Shown here: positions 43,876 through 52,385 of the stretch, piece after piece
How the letters are laid out: each line of letters begins with the position of its first letter
Position numbering within the stretch: the first letter of the stretch is position 1
Assembly: GCA_040222185.1 (NCBI GenBank)
Contig: JAVKDP010000072.1
Location: forward strand, 1 to 59,007
DNA from: JAVKDP01 sp040222185
GTDB taxonomy: Bacteria > Bacteroidota > Rhodothermia > Balneolales > Balneolaceae
DNA length: 59,007 nt
Direction of reading: 5' to 3'
The notes under the pieces: generated by a model
The model's input: the letters and a program-made list of their open reading frames with translations, nothing else
The model's database searches: none
What the model was told of the DNA's origin: nothing
Program-made: the position numbers and the translations under genes

Positions 43876-46139
43876 AGCTTCGAAATTTTAATTGCCGCAT
43901 AAGGTAGTATTGGAGATTGATCTACCCTTTCCAATACATTCAAGTCTAAGTAAAACACATTATTCCGGTCGTACACATTCAAGCATCCAATTTGTGCTTC
44001 AAGAGAAAAGTCGTTTGAAATTCTAAATCCTCTTTCAATGGAAGCATCTAGTCTGTGATAGTATGGTAATCGAGAACCGTAAGGCTCGCTAAATAATGTC
44101 CGAGCTACTCCTGGTTCTTCGATTGGATCGGTATTAATAACATCTATCGCAAAATCGAACCCGAATACTTTTGTAAATGGCCGGCCAGAACCTAATTCCC
44201 AGGTTATGTTTACAGTAAACTCTCCAATATCTACACTTGCTATAGTACTAAGTTGATGCCTTTGATCATGAGGCGGTGAATACTCAAATATTGGAGTGTC
44301 GAGCCAGGCTCCCAGGTCATCAGTAGCTGCTTTGTATCTTACTTTCGACCAGCTATAACCTAAATACAAATATAAAGACCTGGTTTCATATTCAACCCTC
44401 GTATTAACTCCGTAACTCCTGGAATTAGCCTGGGCAGGTAAAACAAAAGTTTGAGCTATGTTTGTCCATTTTGCTACGGGCACATTATTATGAGTCATGT
44501 AATAGGCTTCCACATTTGTCTTTATGCGAGAACCGATTTTATTTTTTAAACCTACAATCCTGTGTATTGAGCTAAATAATGGTGCAAAAGCTGCATTTGG
44601 TCGGTAAATAGTAAATGTTGTACCCGCATCTCTTTGATCCGAAAACCCATCCAATGCCTGGTGATATTTACCAACAGCCAGGCTTAGTTCTGACCTGTTA
44701 TTTCCAAATGGCTTTGTGACCACTCTTAAGCGAGGCTCAAGAGTAGGTCCGAAATGAATGGTAGATTGTGTTCCTAAACTTGGTGTGATCCTGATATTAC
44801 TGGTTGGGTCGAACGTAGTTCGTAGATAAATCTGGAACATTGGAAACCTGTCTGTTCTAGCCTCATCTACAAATGTAAAACGGCTATCTACTCTTGCTCT
44901 ATAAGTGTGAGCAAGAATGTTGATTCCGTAGTCAAATTTTTGGTTGAACCAATAGTCTTCAAAATCGAGGCGCATAAATGCCTGCTTAACTTCCGACTTG
45001 TTGTTTGTAGAACCATCTGTACTTCTTTCGCTATTCTGAAAGCTGGTAGTACCAATTGAAATCTCAAATGGACGAGCATAGTACTCATCGAATCCAAAAC
45101 ACCGCCCTCCAAAACTCGCGTTCGACCAACCCAAATAACTGTCTCTTAAGTCGCTAATTTTACCTCTATCATCAGTTAGTATGGCTGTAAAATTACAAAT
45201 GAACCCATCCCTATGTAGCGAGTAGCGAGCTAATACATCATAAAATTCTACATCTTTTTTTTCAGGGCTTAGATGGCCAGAAAATGTTTTTATGGTTGAC
45301 ACCCTCCCACTTACTAACATTGAAGATTTCTTTTCCTGGATAGGACCTTCGTAAAATAATGAAGAGATATAGGGACTAAAACTTCCACTGGCTTTATGAT
45401 TAACCAAGTCACCCGTTTTTAAATTCACATCGATTACAGCTGATGTGGAACTCATATAGCTGGCATCAAAACCTCCTGCGAGAATATCAATATTGCTTAC
45501 TACTTGTTCAGGAAAAGCTGAAAACAAATTTGAAATGTGGAATGGCTTAATGATCGGGATATTATCTACAAGAACCAGGTTTTGAATTGGAGAGCCTCCG
45601 CGAATGTAAAGGTCTCCTCCCTGGTCTCCGAGGCTAATTACTCCTGGTACCGTTTTTATATAGGCCATCAGGTCTCCATCTAAACTTAATGAAGGTACTC
45701 TACTTAAATCTTCTGCTTCAACCCTGGTGATTCCTAAACTACCTGTGGTATATCCTCTTTCTTCTTCTACAAGCACTTCACCAAGCTCACCTACTTGTTC
45801 AATCAATTCTATTCGCTTAACAACAACATCTCCTTCCTCAAGAAAAATACGCTCTTCGAAATTTTGGAAGCCAATAAATGAAACTTTGAGCCTGTACCAA
45901 TCTTGCTCTCGAATAATAACCTGGCAAAAACCGTCGAAATTTGTCACGCAAAATTGCTCGATATCGTTGTATCCGTCATCATATACCAGAACATTAGCCC
46001 CAGTAAGGGCATCGCCAGCTTCATCAGTAACAATAACACGGAGAGTAGATCTTGACTGACCCATTGCCGGAACTACGAGGAATACTCCAAGTAAGAGCAT
46101 TAGTGCAGAGCACAAACTTGTTTTTTTTATAAAGAACAT
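43872..46139 (-). CDS. TonB-dependent receptor with carboxypeptidase-regulatory-like domain
   Basis: A 755-residue outer-membrane receptor. I place the start at the ATG at 46139 that leads the signal peptide (ending AMGQ); a GTG four codons upstream is an alternative. Residues about 30-115 form a carboxypeptidase-regulatory-like beta domain (RVIVTDEAGDALTGANVLV), then a plug domain (about 120-230) with LVDNIPIIKPFHISNLFSAF, and the barrel ends with AAIKISKL. It would import a TonB-dependent substrate, but nothing fixes it (no haem or siderophore neighbours here). It forms an operon with two DUF4249-like lipoproteins. Confidence 0.9.
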   Translation of the reverse strand: MFFIKKTSLCSALMLLLGVFLVVPAMGQSRSTLRVIVTDEAGDALTGANVLVYDDGYNDIEQFCVTNFDGFCQVIIREQDWYRLKVSFIGFQNFEERIFLEEGDVVVKRIELIEQVGELGEVLVEEERGYTTGSLGITRVEAEDLSRVPSLSLDGDLMAYIKTVPGVISLGDQGGDLYIRGGSPIQNLVLVDNIPIIKPFHISNLFSAFPEQVVSNIDILAGGFDASYMSSTSAVIDVNLKTGDLVNHKASGSFSPYISSLFYEGPIQEKKSSMLVSGRVSTIKTFSGHLSPEKKDVEFYDVLARYSLHRDGFICNFTAILTDDRGKISDLRDSYLGWSNASFGGRCFGFDEYYARPFEISIGTTSFQNSERSTDGSTNNKSEVKQAFMRLDFEDYWFNQKFDYGINILAHTYRARVDSRFTFVDEARTDRFPMFQIYLRTTFDPTSNIRITPSLGTQSTIHFGPTLEPRLRVVTKPFGNNRSELSLAVGKYHQALDGFSDQRDAGTTFTIYRPNAAFAPLFSSIHRIVGLKNKIGSRIKTNVEAYYMTHNNVPVAKWTNIAQTFVLPAQANSRSYGVNTRVEYETRSLYLYLGYSWSKVRYKAATDDLGAWLDTPIFEYSPPHDQRHQLSTIASVDIGEFTVNITWELGSGRPFTKVFGFDFAIDVINTDPIEEPGVARTLFSEPYGSRLPYYHRLDASIERGFRISNDFSLEAQIGCLNVYDRNNVFYLDLNVLERVDQSPILPYAAIKISKL

Positions 46140-46314
46140 AGAGATGACCACTTAATATTATTATAAAAACTAAAACAACCCTTTATCTATTTTGATAAGC
46201 CACTAATAAATATATTTTCTAACCCTAAACCATATATTTGCTTATACATCAGCCCATAAATAAGCGTACTAACGAAATAATACCCAAAAAATTACTTCTC
46301 AGAAATGTATTGTC

Positions 46315-46386
46315 ATGAAAAAGGAATATGTTGGGTTTAGTACCTATATTTCGGCTGTTTTTAATTCCCATAAACTATCTGAATGA
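46315..46386 (+). CDS. 23-codon small ORF overlapping the ddl start
   Basis: ATG at 46315 opens a 23-residue ORF (MKKEYVGFSTYISAVFNSHK, then LSE) whose TGA (46384-46386) overlaps the ddl ATG (46383-46385) in an ATGA arrangement. This is the pattern of translational coupling. A leader peptide is possible, but an ORF this short can occur by chance. No strong ribosome site is seen, although AAATGTATTGTC precedes it. Confidence 0.35.
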   Translation: MKKEYVGFSTYISAVFNSHKLSE

Positions 46387-47576
46387 TTGAAAAAAATCTT
46401 ATAGTCGCGTTTGGCGGCTCTTCTCCTGAGCATGAGGTTTCTGTATTAACAGCTATGCAGGTTCTCTCTGCACTTGAAGATACATCCTATAACCTGGTTC
46501 CTTTATACATTACTAAATCCGGACGCTGGTTATCTGGAGAGATACTAAAAGATTTAAGCAACTATGAAGATCTTCCGACACTTGAAAAACAAGCTAATTC
46601 CTGTGCATTTGTAAAGGATGAAATTGGCCGGACGTTACTAAAAGATCAATCACCATCTGGTTTATTTTCTAAGCCTAAAGCTGCTCCTGTATATGCTGTA
46701 GTTTGTGCCTTTCATGGTAGCGAAGGTGAGAACGGAGCTTTTCAAGGCGTTTGTGATATGTTCAATATCCCTTTTACAGGTAGTGGCGTTCTTGGTTCTT
46801 CTGTAGGAATGAACAAAGTAAAAGCTAAACAACTATGCGAAGCTAATGGGATTCCGGTTACTGCCAGCCTCGACTTTTATGAAAGTGATTGGGCAACACA
46901 CCAGGAAACCATACTCCAGGAAGCGGAATTACTTGGTTTCCCTCTCATTGTTAAACCAACCAGTCTTGGAAGTAGTATCGGGGTTGCCAAAGCTGAAAAT
47001 AAAGATGAACTGGTTGAAGCAATCGAAACTGCTTTCAGGTACGACGCTCACCTCCTTGTTGAAGTGGCTGTAAACCCATTGATGGAAATTAACTGTTCAG
47101 TACTTGGCACCGCTGAAAACTGTAAAGCAAGTGTATGTGAGCGGCCTATTGGTAATTCAGAAACCCTTTCGTTTGAAGATAAATACCAAAGCGGAGGTGG
47201 AAGTGATAAAGGAATGGCATCCGCCGACCGTGTTATTCCTGCGGATATTTCTCCGGAGCTAACTGAAACCATTCGCAGTATGGCTGTTCATACTTTCAAA
47301 ACCTTTGATGCAGGGGGGGTTGCCCGGCTGGATTTCTTGATAAATGCTGATACTGAAGAGGTTTACTTCAATGAAATTAATACGATTCCCGGCTCATTCT
47401 CTTTCTATTTATGGGATAAATCGGATTTAAACTTCACGCAACTGCTAGAGGAAATGATTGAAATAGCTCTTAAGAAACATCAGGCTAAAAATGGCCGGAT
47501 TCGAAGCTACGAAACTAATCTACTAAGCGAAAAAGCTGCGAAAGGGATCAAGGGCTTAAAGGGAATTAAGGGCTAA
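46383..47576 (+). CDS. ddl: D-alanine--D-alanine ligase
   Basis: A 397-residue ligase with the ATP-grasp fold. It opens IVAFGGSSPEHEVSVLTA, has FHGSEGENGAFQGVCDMFNIPFTGSGVLGS, the loop KPTSLGSSIGVAK, and the C-terminal FNEINTIPGSFSFYLW motif of the D-Ala-D-Ala family. It joins two D-alanines for peptidoglycan. The last 13 residues form an unusual repetitive tail (AAKGIKGLKGIKG) encoded by three near-copies of a short purine-rich unit. A divergent TonB gene lies upstream across a 243-base gap, and NAD kinase begins 20 bases after its stop. Confidence 0.95.
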   Translation: MIEKNLIVAFGGSSPEHEVSVLTAMQVLSALEDTSYNLVPLYITKSGRWLSGEILKDLSNYEDLPTLEKQANSCAFVKDEIGRTLLKDQSPSGLFSKPKAAPVYAVVCAFHGSEGENGAFQGVCDMFNIPFTGSGVLGSSVGMNKVKAKQLCEANGIPVTASLDFYESDWATHQETILQEAELLGFPLIVKPTSLGSSIGVAKAENKDELVEAIETAFRYDAHLLVEVAVNPLMEINCSVLGTAENCKASVCERPIGNSETLSFEDKYQSGGGSDKGMASADRVIPADISPELTETIRSMAVHTFKTFDAGGVARLDFLINADTEEVYFNEINTIPGSFSFYLWDKSDLNFTQLLEEMIEIALKKHQAKNGRIRSYETNLLSEKAAKGIKGLKGIKG

Positions 47577-47596
47577 GATCGTTACCTTCTTTTATT

Positions 47597-48472
47597 ATGA
47601 AATTTGCCATTGTCGCCAACCCTCAGAAATATGAAGTTAAAGATGTAATTCACTCCGCAGTGAATTGGGCAAAGAAAAATAATGTAGAGCTTTTTGCATC
47701 CAAAGAAGTTTGTACGCTGGTTGGGATTTCAGAATCGCCCGAACTCCAGTTAACTAATTCTGATAAAGAATCGATTGAACTGGCAGATATTATACTCGTA
47801 ATGGGTGGGGACGGAACAATCCTCTACACAGCCCGGATTTCCAGAGATTCAGGAAAACCAATATTAGGTATTAATAGCGGACGACTTGGCTTTATGACTA
47901 ATACCCAGAACGATGAACTTGAAGAAGCCCTGGGTTTTGTTTTGTCGGGACAGTACACCCTTGATAAACGACATTACCTAAAAGCTACAGATGAGAAAGG
48001 GAACGAGTTTTATGCATTAAACGAGTTTCTTTTTACCCGGAAGGACTCAACTTCAATGGTTAACATCAGCGCTGAATATGATGGCAACTTTATAAATACG
48101 TACTGGGCTGATGGGTTAATTGTAGCTTCTTCAACCGGATCTACTGCTTATAATTTATCATCCGGTGGACCAATTGTTGTTCCTGGTTCCGAAGTAGTTC
48201 TTGTGACTCCCATAAATCCACATACTCTAACTACGCGCCCCTTGGTTCTTCGGGCTGACAAACCGTTAAAAGTAACTGCAGAACAACAGCAAAGTGGTAT
48301 TTTGTTTTCTTATGACGGAGTGCTTTGCGATGTAGAAAATTTTCCCCTAGAAATCGAAATTATCAAGTCTGACCTTTCGTTTAATTTGATCCAGTTACCA
48401 GGACAAAACTATTTTGAGACGCTTAGAAAAAAACTAATGTGGGGGCAAGACTCCAGAAGAAGAGGCGATTAA
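47597..48472 (+). CDS. nadK: NAD kinase
   Basis: A 291-residue NAD kinase with GGDGTIL (near residue 74), the following NSGRLGFMTN, and ALNEFLF around residue 140. The diagnostic SSTGSTAYNLSSGGPIVVP stretch of the second domain sits near residue 176. It makes NADP from NAD using ATP. The C-terminal part is in family range for length, ending in a basic tail. It follows ddl by 20 bases and precedes the mdh leader by 122. Confidence 0.95.
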   Translation: MKFAIVANPQKYEVKDVIHSAVNWAKKNNVELFASKEVCTLVGISESPELQLTNSDKESIELADIILVMGGDGTILYTARISRDSGKPILGINSGRLGFMTNTQNDELEEALGFVLSGQYTLDKRHYLKATDEKGNEFYALNEFLFTRKDSTSMVNISAEYDGNFINTYWADGLIVASSTGSTAYNLSSGGPIVVPGSEVVLVTPINPHTLTTRPLVLRADKPLKVTAEQQQSGILFSYDGVLCDVENFPLEIEIIKSDLSFNLIQLPGQNYFETLRKKLMWGQDSRRRGD

Positions 48473-48487
48473 GATTTTACATACTGT

Positions 48488-48525
48488 AATGTGAATTATG
48501 TGGAGTTGATTCACATTTCCACATA
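48488..48525. promoter_or_regulatory. two interleaved inverted repeats before mdh
   Basis: Arm A is AATGTGAAT (48488-48496) with its exact complement ATTCACATT (48509-48517). Arm B is TATGTGGA (48497-48504) with TCCACATA (48518-48525). The arms are ordered A, B, A', B' with only GTTG between B and A', so each hairpin's loop contains a partner strand of the other. The two structures are mutually exclusive in RNA; as DNA they form two overlapping palindromic sites. The position is 70-107 bases before the mdh start. Confidence 0.75.
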
Positions 48526-48594
48526 TAAAATTCATAATTTAAGCCGACCTTCAAATAGACAAATTAACTAGTTAAACAAACTCATAAAAAAGAC

Positions 48595-49551
48595 ATGAAA
48601 GTAACAGTTGTAGGAGCAGGTGGAAATGTAGGATCAACAGTAGCACTAAGTGTTGCACAACGTGATTTTGCAAAGGAAGTAATTGCTGTAGATTTAGAAC
48701 GTAAAGATGGAGATAAGACATTTTATCCTTCCAAAGGTCGGGGATTGGATCAGTGGCAGGTTTCCCCTATTGCTCTTTTTGATACAAGAGTTAAAGGAAC
48801 TACTGATTATGCTGATACCGCTGATTCTGATGTGTGTGTAATTACCGCTGGTGTTCCACGTCGCCCGGGTATGAGCCGTGATGATTTACTTTCAATCAAT
48901 GCGAATATTGTAAAAAGCGTGACTGAACAATTAGTAAAATACTCACCTGATACAATCATTATTGTAGTTTCAAACCCACTAGATGTAATGGTTCAGGTTG
49001 CTAAAGATGCTTCAGGTCTCCCGTATGAAAAGGTAATGGGAATGGCTGGAATCCTGGATACCGCGCGTTACCGTGCATTTATTGCAGAAGAACTCGACGT
49101 TTCTCCAAAAGATATTCAGGCTTTATTAATGGGTGGCCATGGCGATACTATGGTTCCGCTGCCTCGATTTACTACACTTTCCGGAATGCCTATTACTCAT
49201 TTTATTTCTGATGAAAGACTAGAAGAAATAGTAAACCGGGCTAAAAAAGGTGGCGGAGAACTTGTTGGCTTAATGGGTACTTCAGCATGGTACGCTCCGG
49301 GTGCTGCTGCAGCTCAAATGGTTGAAGCTATTCTACTTGACCAAAACCGAATTTTCCCCGTTTGTGCTCACCTTGATGGTGAATATGGTATCGATGACCT
49401 TTATATCGGTGTTCCTGTAAAACTTGGCAAGGGCGGTATTAAAGAAGTAATTGAAGTTGAATTAACCGATTCAGAATCCGATCTTATGAATGCATCAGCA
49501 AACGCTGTGCGTGGTACTTTGAACGAGTTCAAAGCACTTCAGAATAAGTAA
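48595..49551 (+). CDS. mdh: malate dehydrogenase (LDH-like type)
   Basis: A 318-residue NAD-dependent dehydrogenase. The nucleotide motif GAGGNVGST opens the protein, the substrate-loop arginines are in VPRRPGMSRDD, and the catalytic His182 lies in MGGHGDTMVPL. This is the MDH type related to lactate dehydrogenases, with the loop arginine pattern of malate enzymes. It oxidises malate to oxaloacetate in the TCA cycle. It ends at a strong terminator (49588-49624). The 122-base upstream region has two interleaved inverted repeats. Confidence 0.95.
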   Translation: MKVTVVGAGGNVGSTVALSVAQRDFAKEVIAVDLERKDGDKTFYPSKGRGLDQWQVSPIALFDTRVKGTTDYADTADSDVCVITAGVPRRPGMSRDDLLSINANIVKSVTEQLVKYSPDTIIIVVSNPLDVMVQVAKDASGLPYEKVMGMAGILDTARYRAFIAEELDVSPKDIQALLMGGHGDTMVPLPRFTTLSGMPITHFISDERLEEIVNRAKKGGGELVGLMGTSAWYAPGAAAAQMVEAILLDQNRIFPVCAHLDGEYGIDDLYIGVPVKLGKGGIKEVIEVELTDSESDLMNASANAVRGTLNEFKALQNK

Positions 49552-49587
49552 AATAACGAGGACTAAGGTCTTCACTACTTGCACTTT

Positions 49588-49624
49588 AATCCCTCATATG
49601 ATTTTCGTATGAGGGATTTTTTTA
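49588..49624 (+). terminator. intrinsic terminator after mdh
   Basis: AATCCCTCATA (49588-49598) pairs perfectly with TATGAGGGATT (49608-49618) around a nine-base loop, followed by T's to 49623. It separates mdh from the acid phosphatase gene. Confidence 0.92.
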
Positions 49625-49716
49625 ATTAATACGCCCTGTTATGGTAACACTAAAGATTACTCCTTTCAGTTAAGCCATAGATGTTGTACTCTCGACTTAA
49701 TTCATATTTATAGATT

Positions 49717-50559
49717 ATGAGAATTTCTAAAACCCCTGTTTTCCTTTATTTATTGGTTCTGGCAACGATGCTTATCCAAGGCTGTTCTTCTACAAAGCCG
49801 GTTCACCCGACACTACAAGCAACTCTTTGGGTGCAAAATGCTGTTGAGTTTGATGCCCTGGCCTCAATGAGCTATCAAACAGCAGAAACGAAATTAAGAG
49901 AAGCGCTGATGGATAAATCCTGGACTGCAGAGCTGACTCAGGTTGATGCAGATATCCAGGAACTTCCTCCTGCTGTTGTACTGGATATTGATGAAACCGT
50001 ATTGGACAACTCTCCTTACCAGGCTCGTATGGTGCAAAAAGGCTCAGGGTACGATCCAGTTGAATGGGAAAAATGGGTGCTTGAAGCCAATGCCGATGCT
50101 ATCTCAGGGGCTGTTAGTTTCACAAACAGGGCTGCAGATGAAGGAATTACGGTAATCTATTTAAGTAACCGTGAGGCAAATACAGAGGAAGCAACCCGTA
50201 AAAACCTCGAAGCTCTTGGGTTCCCAGTTTCAGATGAAACCGATGTAGTTCTACTAAAAAATGAATTGCCTGAATGGACTTCTTCAAAAGTAGAACGGCG
50301 GAAACATGTAGCTGCTAGTTTCAGAATCCTCATGTTATTCGGTGATGATTTTAATGACTTCCTCCCCGCAAAAAATATTTCCGAAAAAGAGAGAGACAAC
50401 CTTCTTGAAACATACAGAACTAACTTTGGTGCTAAGTGGTTTATCCTTCCTAATCCTATTTATGGTTCCTGGGATCAGGCGCTATATAATTTTGAGAGAA
50501 ATCTTTCTGACGAAGAAAAATCAGATATAATAGACGCTCATTTACATACAAAAAATTAA
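49717..50559 (+). CDS. HAD-type acid phosphatase lipoprotein, e(P4)/class B-like
   Basis: A 280-residue lipoprotein with lipobox IQGC (Cys23). The HAD motif I is DIDETVLDNS with Asp90 and Asp92; motif II is IYLSNREAN; motif III/IV is FGDDFNDFL. It belongs to the group of outer-membrane acid phosphatases, including Haemophilus lipoprotein e(P4), which cleave nucleoside monophosphates at the surface. The expected role is phosphate and nucleoside scavenging. The next gene starts four bases downstream, so the two are probably one transcript. Confidence 0.93.
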   Translation: MRISKTPVFLYLLVLATMLIQGCSSTKPVHPTLQATLWVQNAVEFDALASMSYQTAETKLREALMDKSWTAELTQVDADIQELPPAVVLDIDETVLDNSPYQARMVQKGSGYDPVEWEKWVLEANADAISGAVSFTNRAADEGITVIYLSNREANTEEATRKNLEALGFPVSDETDVVLLKNELPEWTSSKVERRKHVAASFRILMLFGDDFNDFLPAKNISEKERDNLLETYRTNFGAKWFILPNPIYGSWDQALYNFERNLSDEEKSDIIDAHLHTKN

Positions 50560-50563
50560 CAGA

Positions 50564-51544
50564 ATGAAAGAAATTCGTTGGGGAATAGTTGGTTGCGGGG
50601 AAGTTTGCGAGGTAAAGAGCGGACCCGCTTTTCAGGAACTTGGGAACTCTAAACTGGTAGCGGTAATGCGCCGGAATGCTGATAAAGCTGCCGACTTTGC
50701 TAGCAGGCATAACGTTCCAAAATGGTATTCTGATGCTGATAAGCTCATTAACGATCCCGATGTTAATGCCATCTATATAGCAACACCCCCAGGTTCTCAC
50801 CTCGAATACACCATCAAAGCTGCAAAAGCTGGTAAGCCTGTTTATGTAGAAAAACCAATGGGAAGAACCCATGCTGAATGCATGGAAATGATTAAGGTTT
50901 GTAAGAATGCGGGTGTTCCGTTATTTGTAGCCTATTACCGACGACGTCTTCCTTACTTTTTGAAGGTTAAAGAACTGCTTAAAAAGGGTGTCATTGGAAA
51001 TGTTACAATGGTGAGTATAAACCTGGTTAAGCCTCCCAAAGATGATGACTTTGATGACCTACCGAACTGGAGGGTAAATCCTGCGATTTCCGGTGGAGGG
51101 TATTTCCACGACCTGGCTTCTCATCAGCTGGACTTAATGTCTTTCCTTTTTGGAGATATAGTAGAAGCTCATGGAGTAAAGAACAACGCCCTTGGTTTGT
51201 ACAAAGCAGAAGACTCTGTAACAGCAAGCTTTAAGTTTGATTCCGGCTTAGTTGGGAGTGGAGCATGGACTTTTACTTCTCTCTGGGAGCATCATAATGA
51301 TGAAGTCACGATTATTGGAGACAAAGGCAGAATCACTTTTGCCTGTTTTGATTCTGAAACCCCTGTAACACTGGATACCGAGGATGACTGGAAAGAGTTC
51401 TCTGTGCCTTATCCTGCACATGTTCAGCAGCCTCTTATCAAGACCATTATTGGAGAACTGAATGGGATCGGAAAGTGCCCCAGTACTGGAGAAAGTGCAG
51501 CAAAAACAAACTGGGTGATTGATAAAGTTCTCGGTATAGTCTAG
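50564..51544 (+). CDS. Gfo/Idh/MocA family oxidoreductase
   Basis: A 326-residue oxidoreductase with an N-terminal nucleotide-binding fold (WGIVGCGEV, residues 5-13) and the family motif EKPMGRT (near residue 98). The C-terminal alpha/beta domain carries GGGYFHDLASHQLDLM. Such enzymes oxidise sugars, inositols or related polyols, or reduce biliverdin-like substrates. No cluster of sugar genes surrounds it, so the substrate is unclear. Its stop overlaps the stop of the convergent NYN gene by four bases. Confidence 0.93.
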   Translation: MKEIRWGIVGCGEVCEVKSGPAFQELGNSKLVAVMRRNADKAADFASRHNVPKWYSDADKLINDPDVNAIYIATPPGSHLEYTIKAAKAGKPVYVEKPMGRTHAECMEMIKVCKNAGVPLFVAYYRRRLPYFLKVKELLKKGVIGNVTMVSINLVKPPKDDDFDDLPNWRVNPAISGGGYFHDLASHQLDLMSFLFGDIVEAHGVKNNALGLYKAEDSVTASFKFDSGLVGSGAWTFTSLWEHHNDEVTIIGDKGRITFACFDSETPVTLDTEDDWKEFSVPYPAHVQQPLIKTIIGELNGIGKCPSTGESAAKTNWVIDKVLGIV

Positions 51545-52356
51545 GTCTCGCTGATTAAAACTATATTTTCGGCAACCATACCTTTATCATTTTCTACTAT
51601 ATCAAACTCAAAAATTAGCTCCCTGCTTGGAAGATGGTTCATCTCTAGATTATCTTCGAATTGAGACACATGAGCGAAAACGGTTTTGTATGGAGAATCT
51701 GATGCCCGGGAGTCTGTAATCCAAAGATTATCTTCATATTTACAAAGGAACCGCATGAAGCCATATCCATCACTTTGAGAAAAGTCATAACATACACCAC
51801 GCACCCTTGAACCTGCCACGCCCCAACTATAAGGAGATTCTATCGGAAGTAGCTTTGGTATAAGGTATCCAGAAACCGAAGAGTCTACAGCTTTCTTTAA
51901 TGCTCCAGAGATGTTGTTGAATCCAATGAGTTCAACTTTGCAACCACGGTCTTGCACTGCTGAAACTACACTATGAAAACTTCCATTGCTGGTAAGCAAT
52001 AGGATCTTATCTAAAAACTCTGACTGAACCATCATATCAACAGCCATATCCATATCAATGGTTGACTTCTTAATGATCTCACCTGTTTCATGATTGGTGT
52101 AGCTTAGAACAGGCTTTTCGGTTACACGGTATTCAAAATCACGAAGCATTTCACAAAATCGCATCGTCTTTTTTCGGTAATCATGGTCATTCTTAAGACG
52201 CTCTTCCTCATAAGAAACATAAACATTCAGACGAGAAGCTACACCTCCACAACGGGTAGCGAATTTTCTAAGAATATCATAGCGGAGTCCATAGCCTCCA
52301 TTCATAGTCACGTTCGACGCATCAACATATACGCCAATTCTATATACAGTGCTCAT
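51541..52356 (-). CDS. NYN (LabA-like PIN) domain fused to a cold-shock-like domain
   Basis: A 271-residue cytoplasmic protein. Residues 5-165 form a LabA/NYN-type PIN-like domain: Asp12 in VYVDASNV, and Asp101, Asp103 and Asp107 in STIDMDMAVDMM. The fourth acidic cluster, normally SGDxDF, reads TSNGSF here (Asn124 and Ser126). Residues about 185-271 look like a cold-shock-type beta-barrel: RGVCYDFSQSDGYGFMRF, VFAHVSQF, and a final strand with KGMVAENIVLI. That fusion suggests an RNA-binding protein; nuclease activity is doubtful with the altered motif. It is the last gene of the HIT-AroQ-flippase unit, 29 bases after the flippase stop. Confidence 0.8.
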   Translation of the reverse strand: MSTVYRIGVYVDASNVTMNGGYGLRYDILRKFATRCGGVASRLNVYVSYEEERLKNDHDYRKKTMRFCEMLRDFEYRVTEKPVLSYTNHETGEIIKKSTIDMDMAVDMMVQSEFLDKILLLTSNGSFHSVVSAVQDRGCKVELIGFNNISGALKKAVDSSVSGYLIPKLLPIESPYSWGVAGSRVRGVCYDFSQSDGYGFMRFLCKYEDNLWITDSRASDSPYKTVFAHVSQFEDNLEMNHLPSRELIFEFDIVENDKGMVAENIVLISET

Positions 52357-52385
52357 ACTTATCCCAATAATATTGTCTCTTTATA

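Noticed and set aside
48490..48515. CRP-like site before mdh
   Set aside because: TGTGA and TCACA halves occur but with 16 bases between, and the closer TGTGG/TCACA pair has 7 instead of 6, so it does not fit the CRP consensus.
48488..48525. Classical H-type pseudoknot before mdh
   Set aside because: The arms have the right order, but there are no bases between A and B or between A' and B', so both stems cannot form together at full length; alternative hairpins or DNA sites are more likely.
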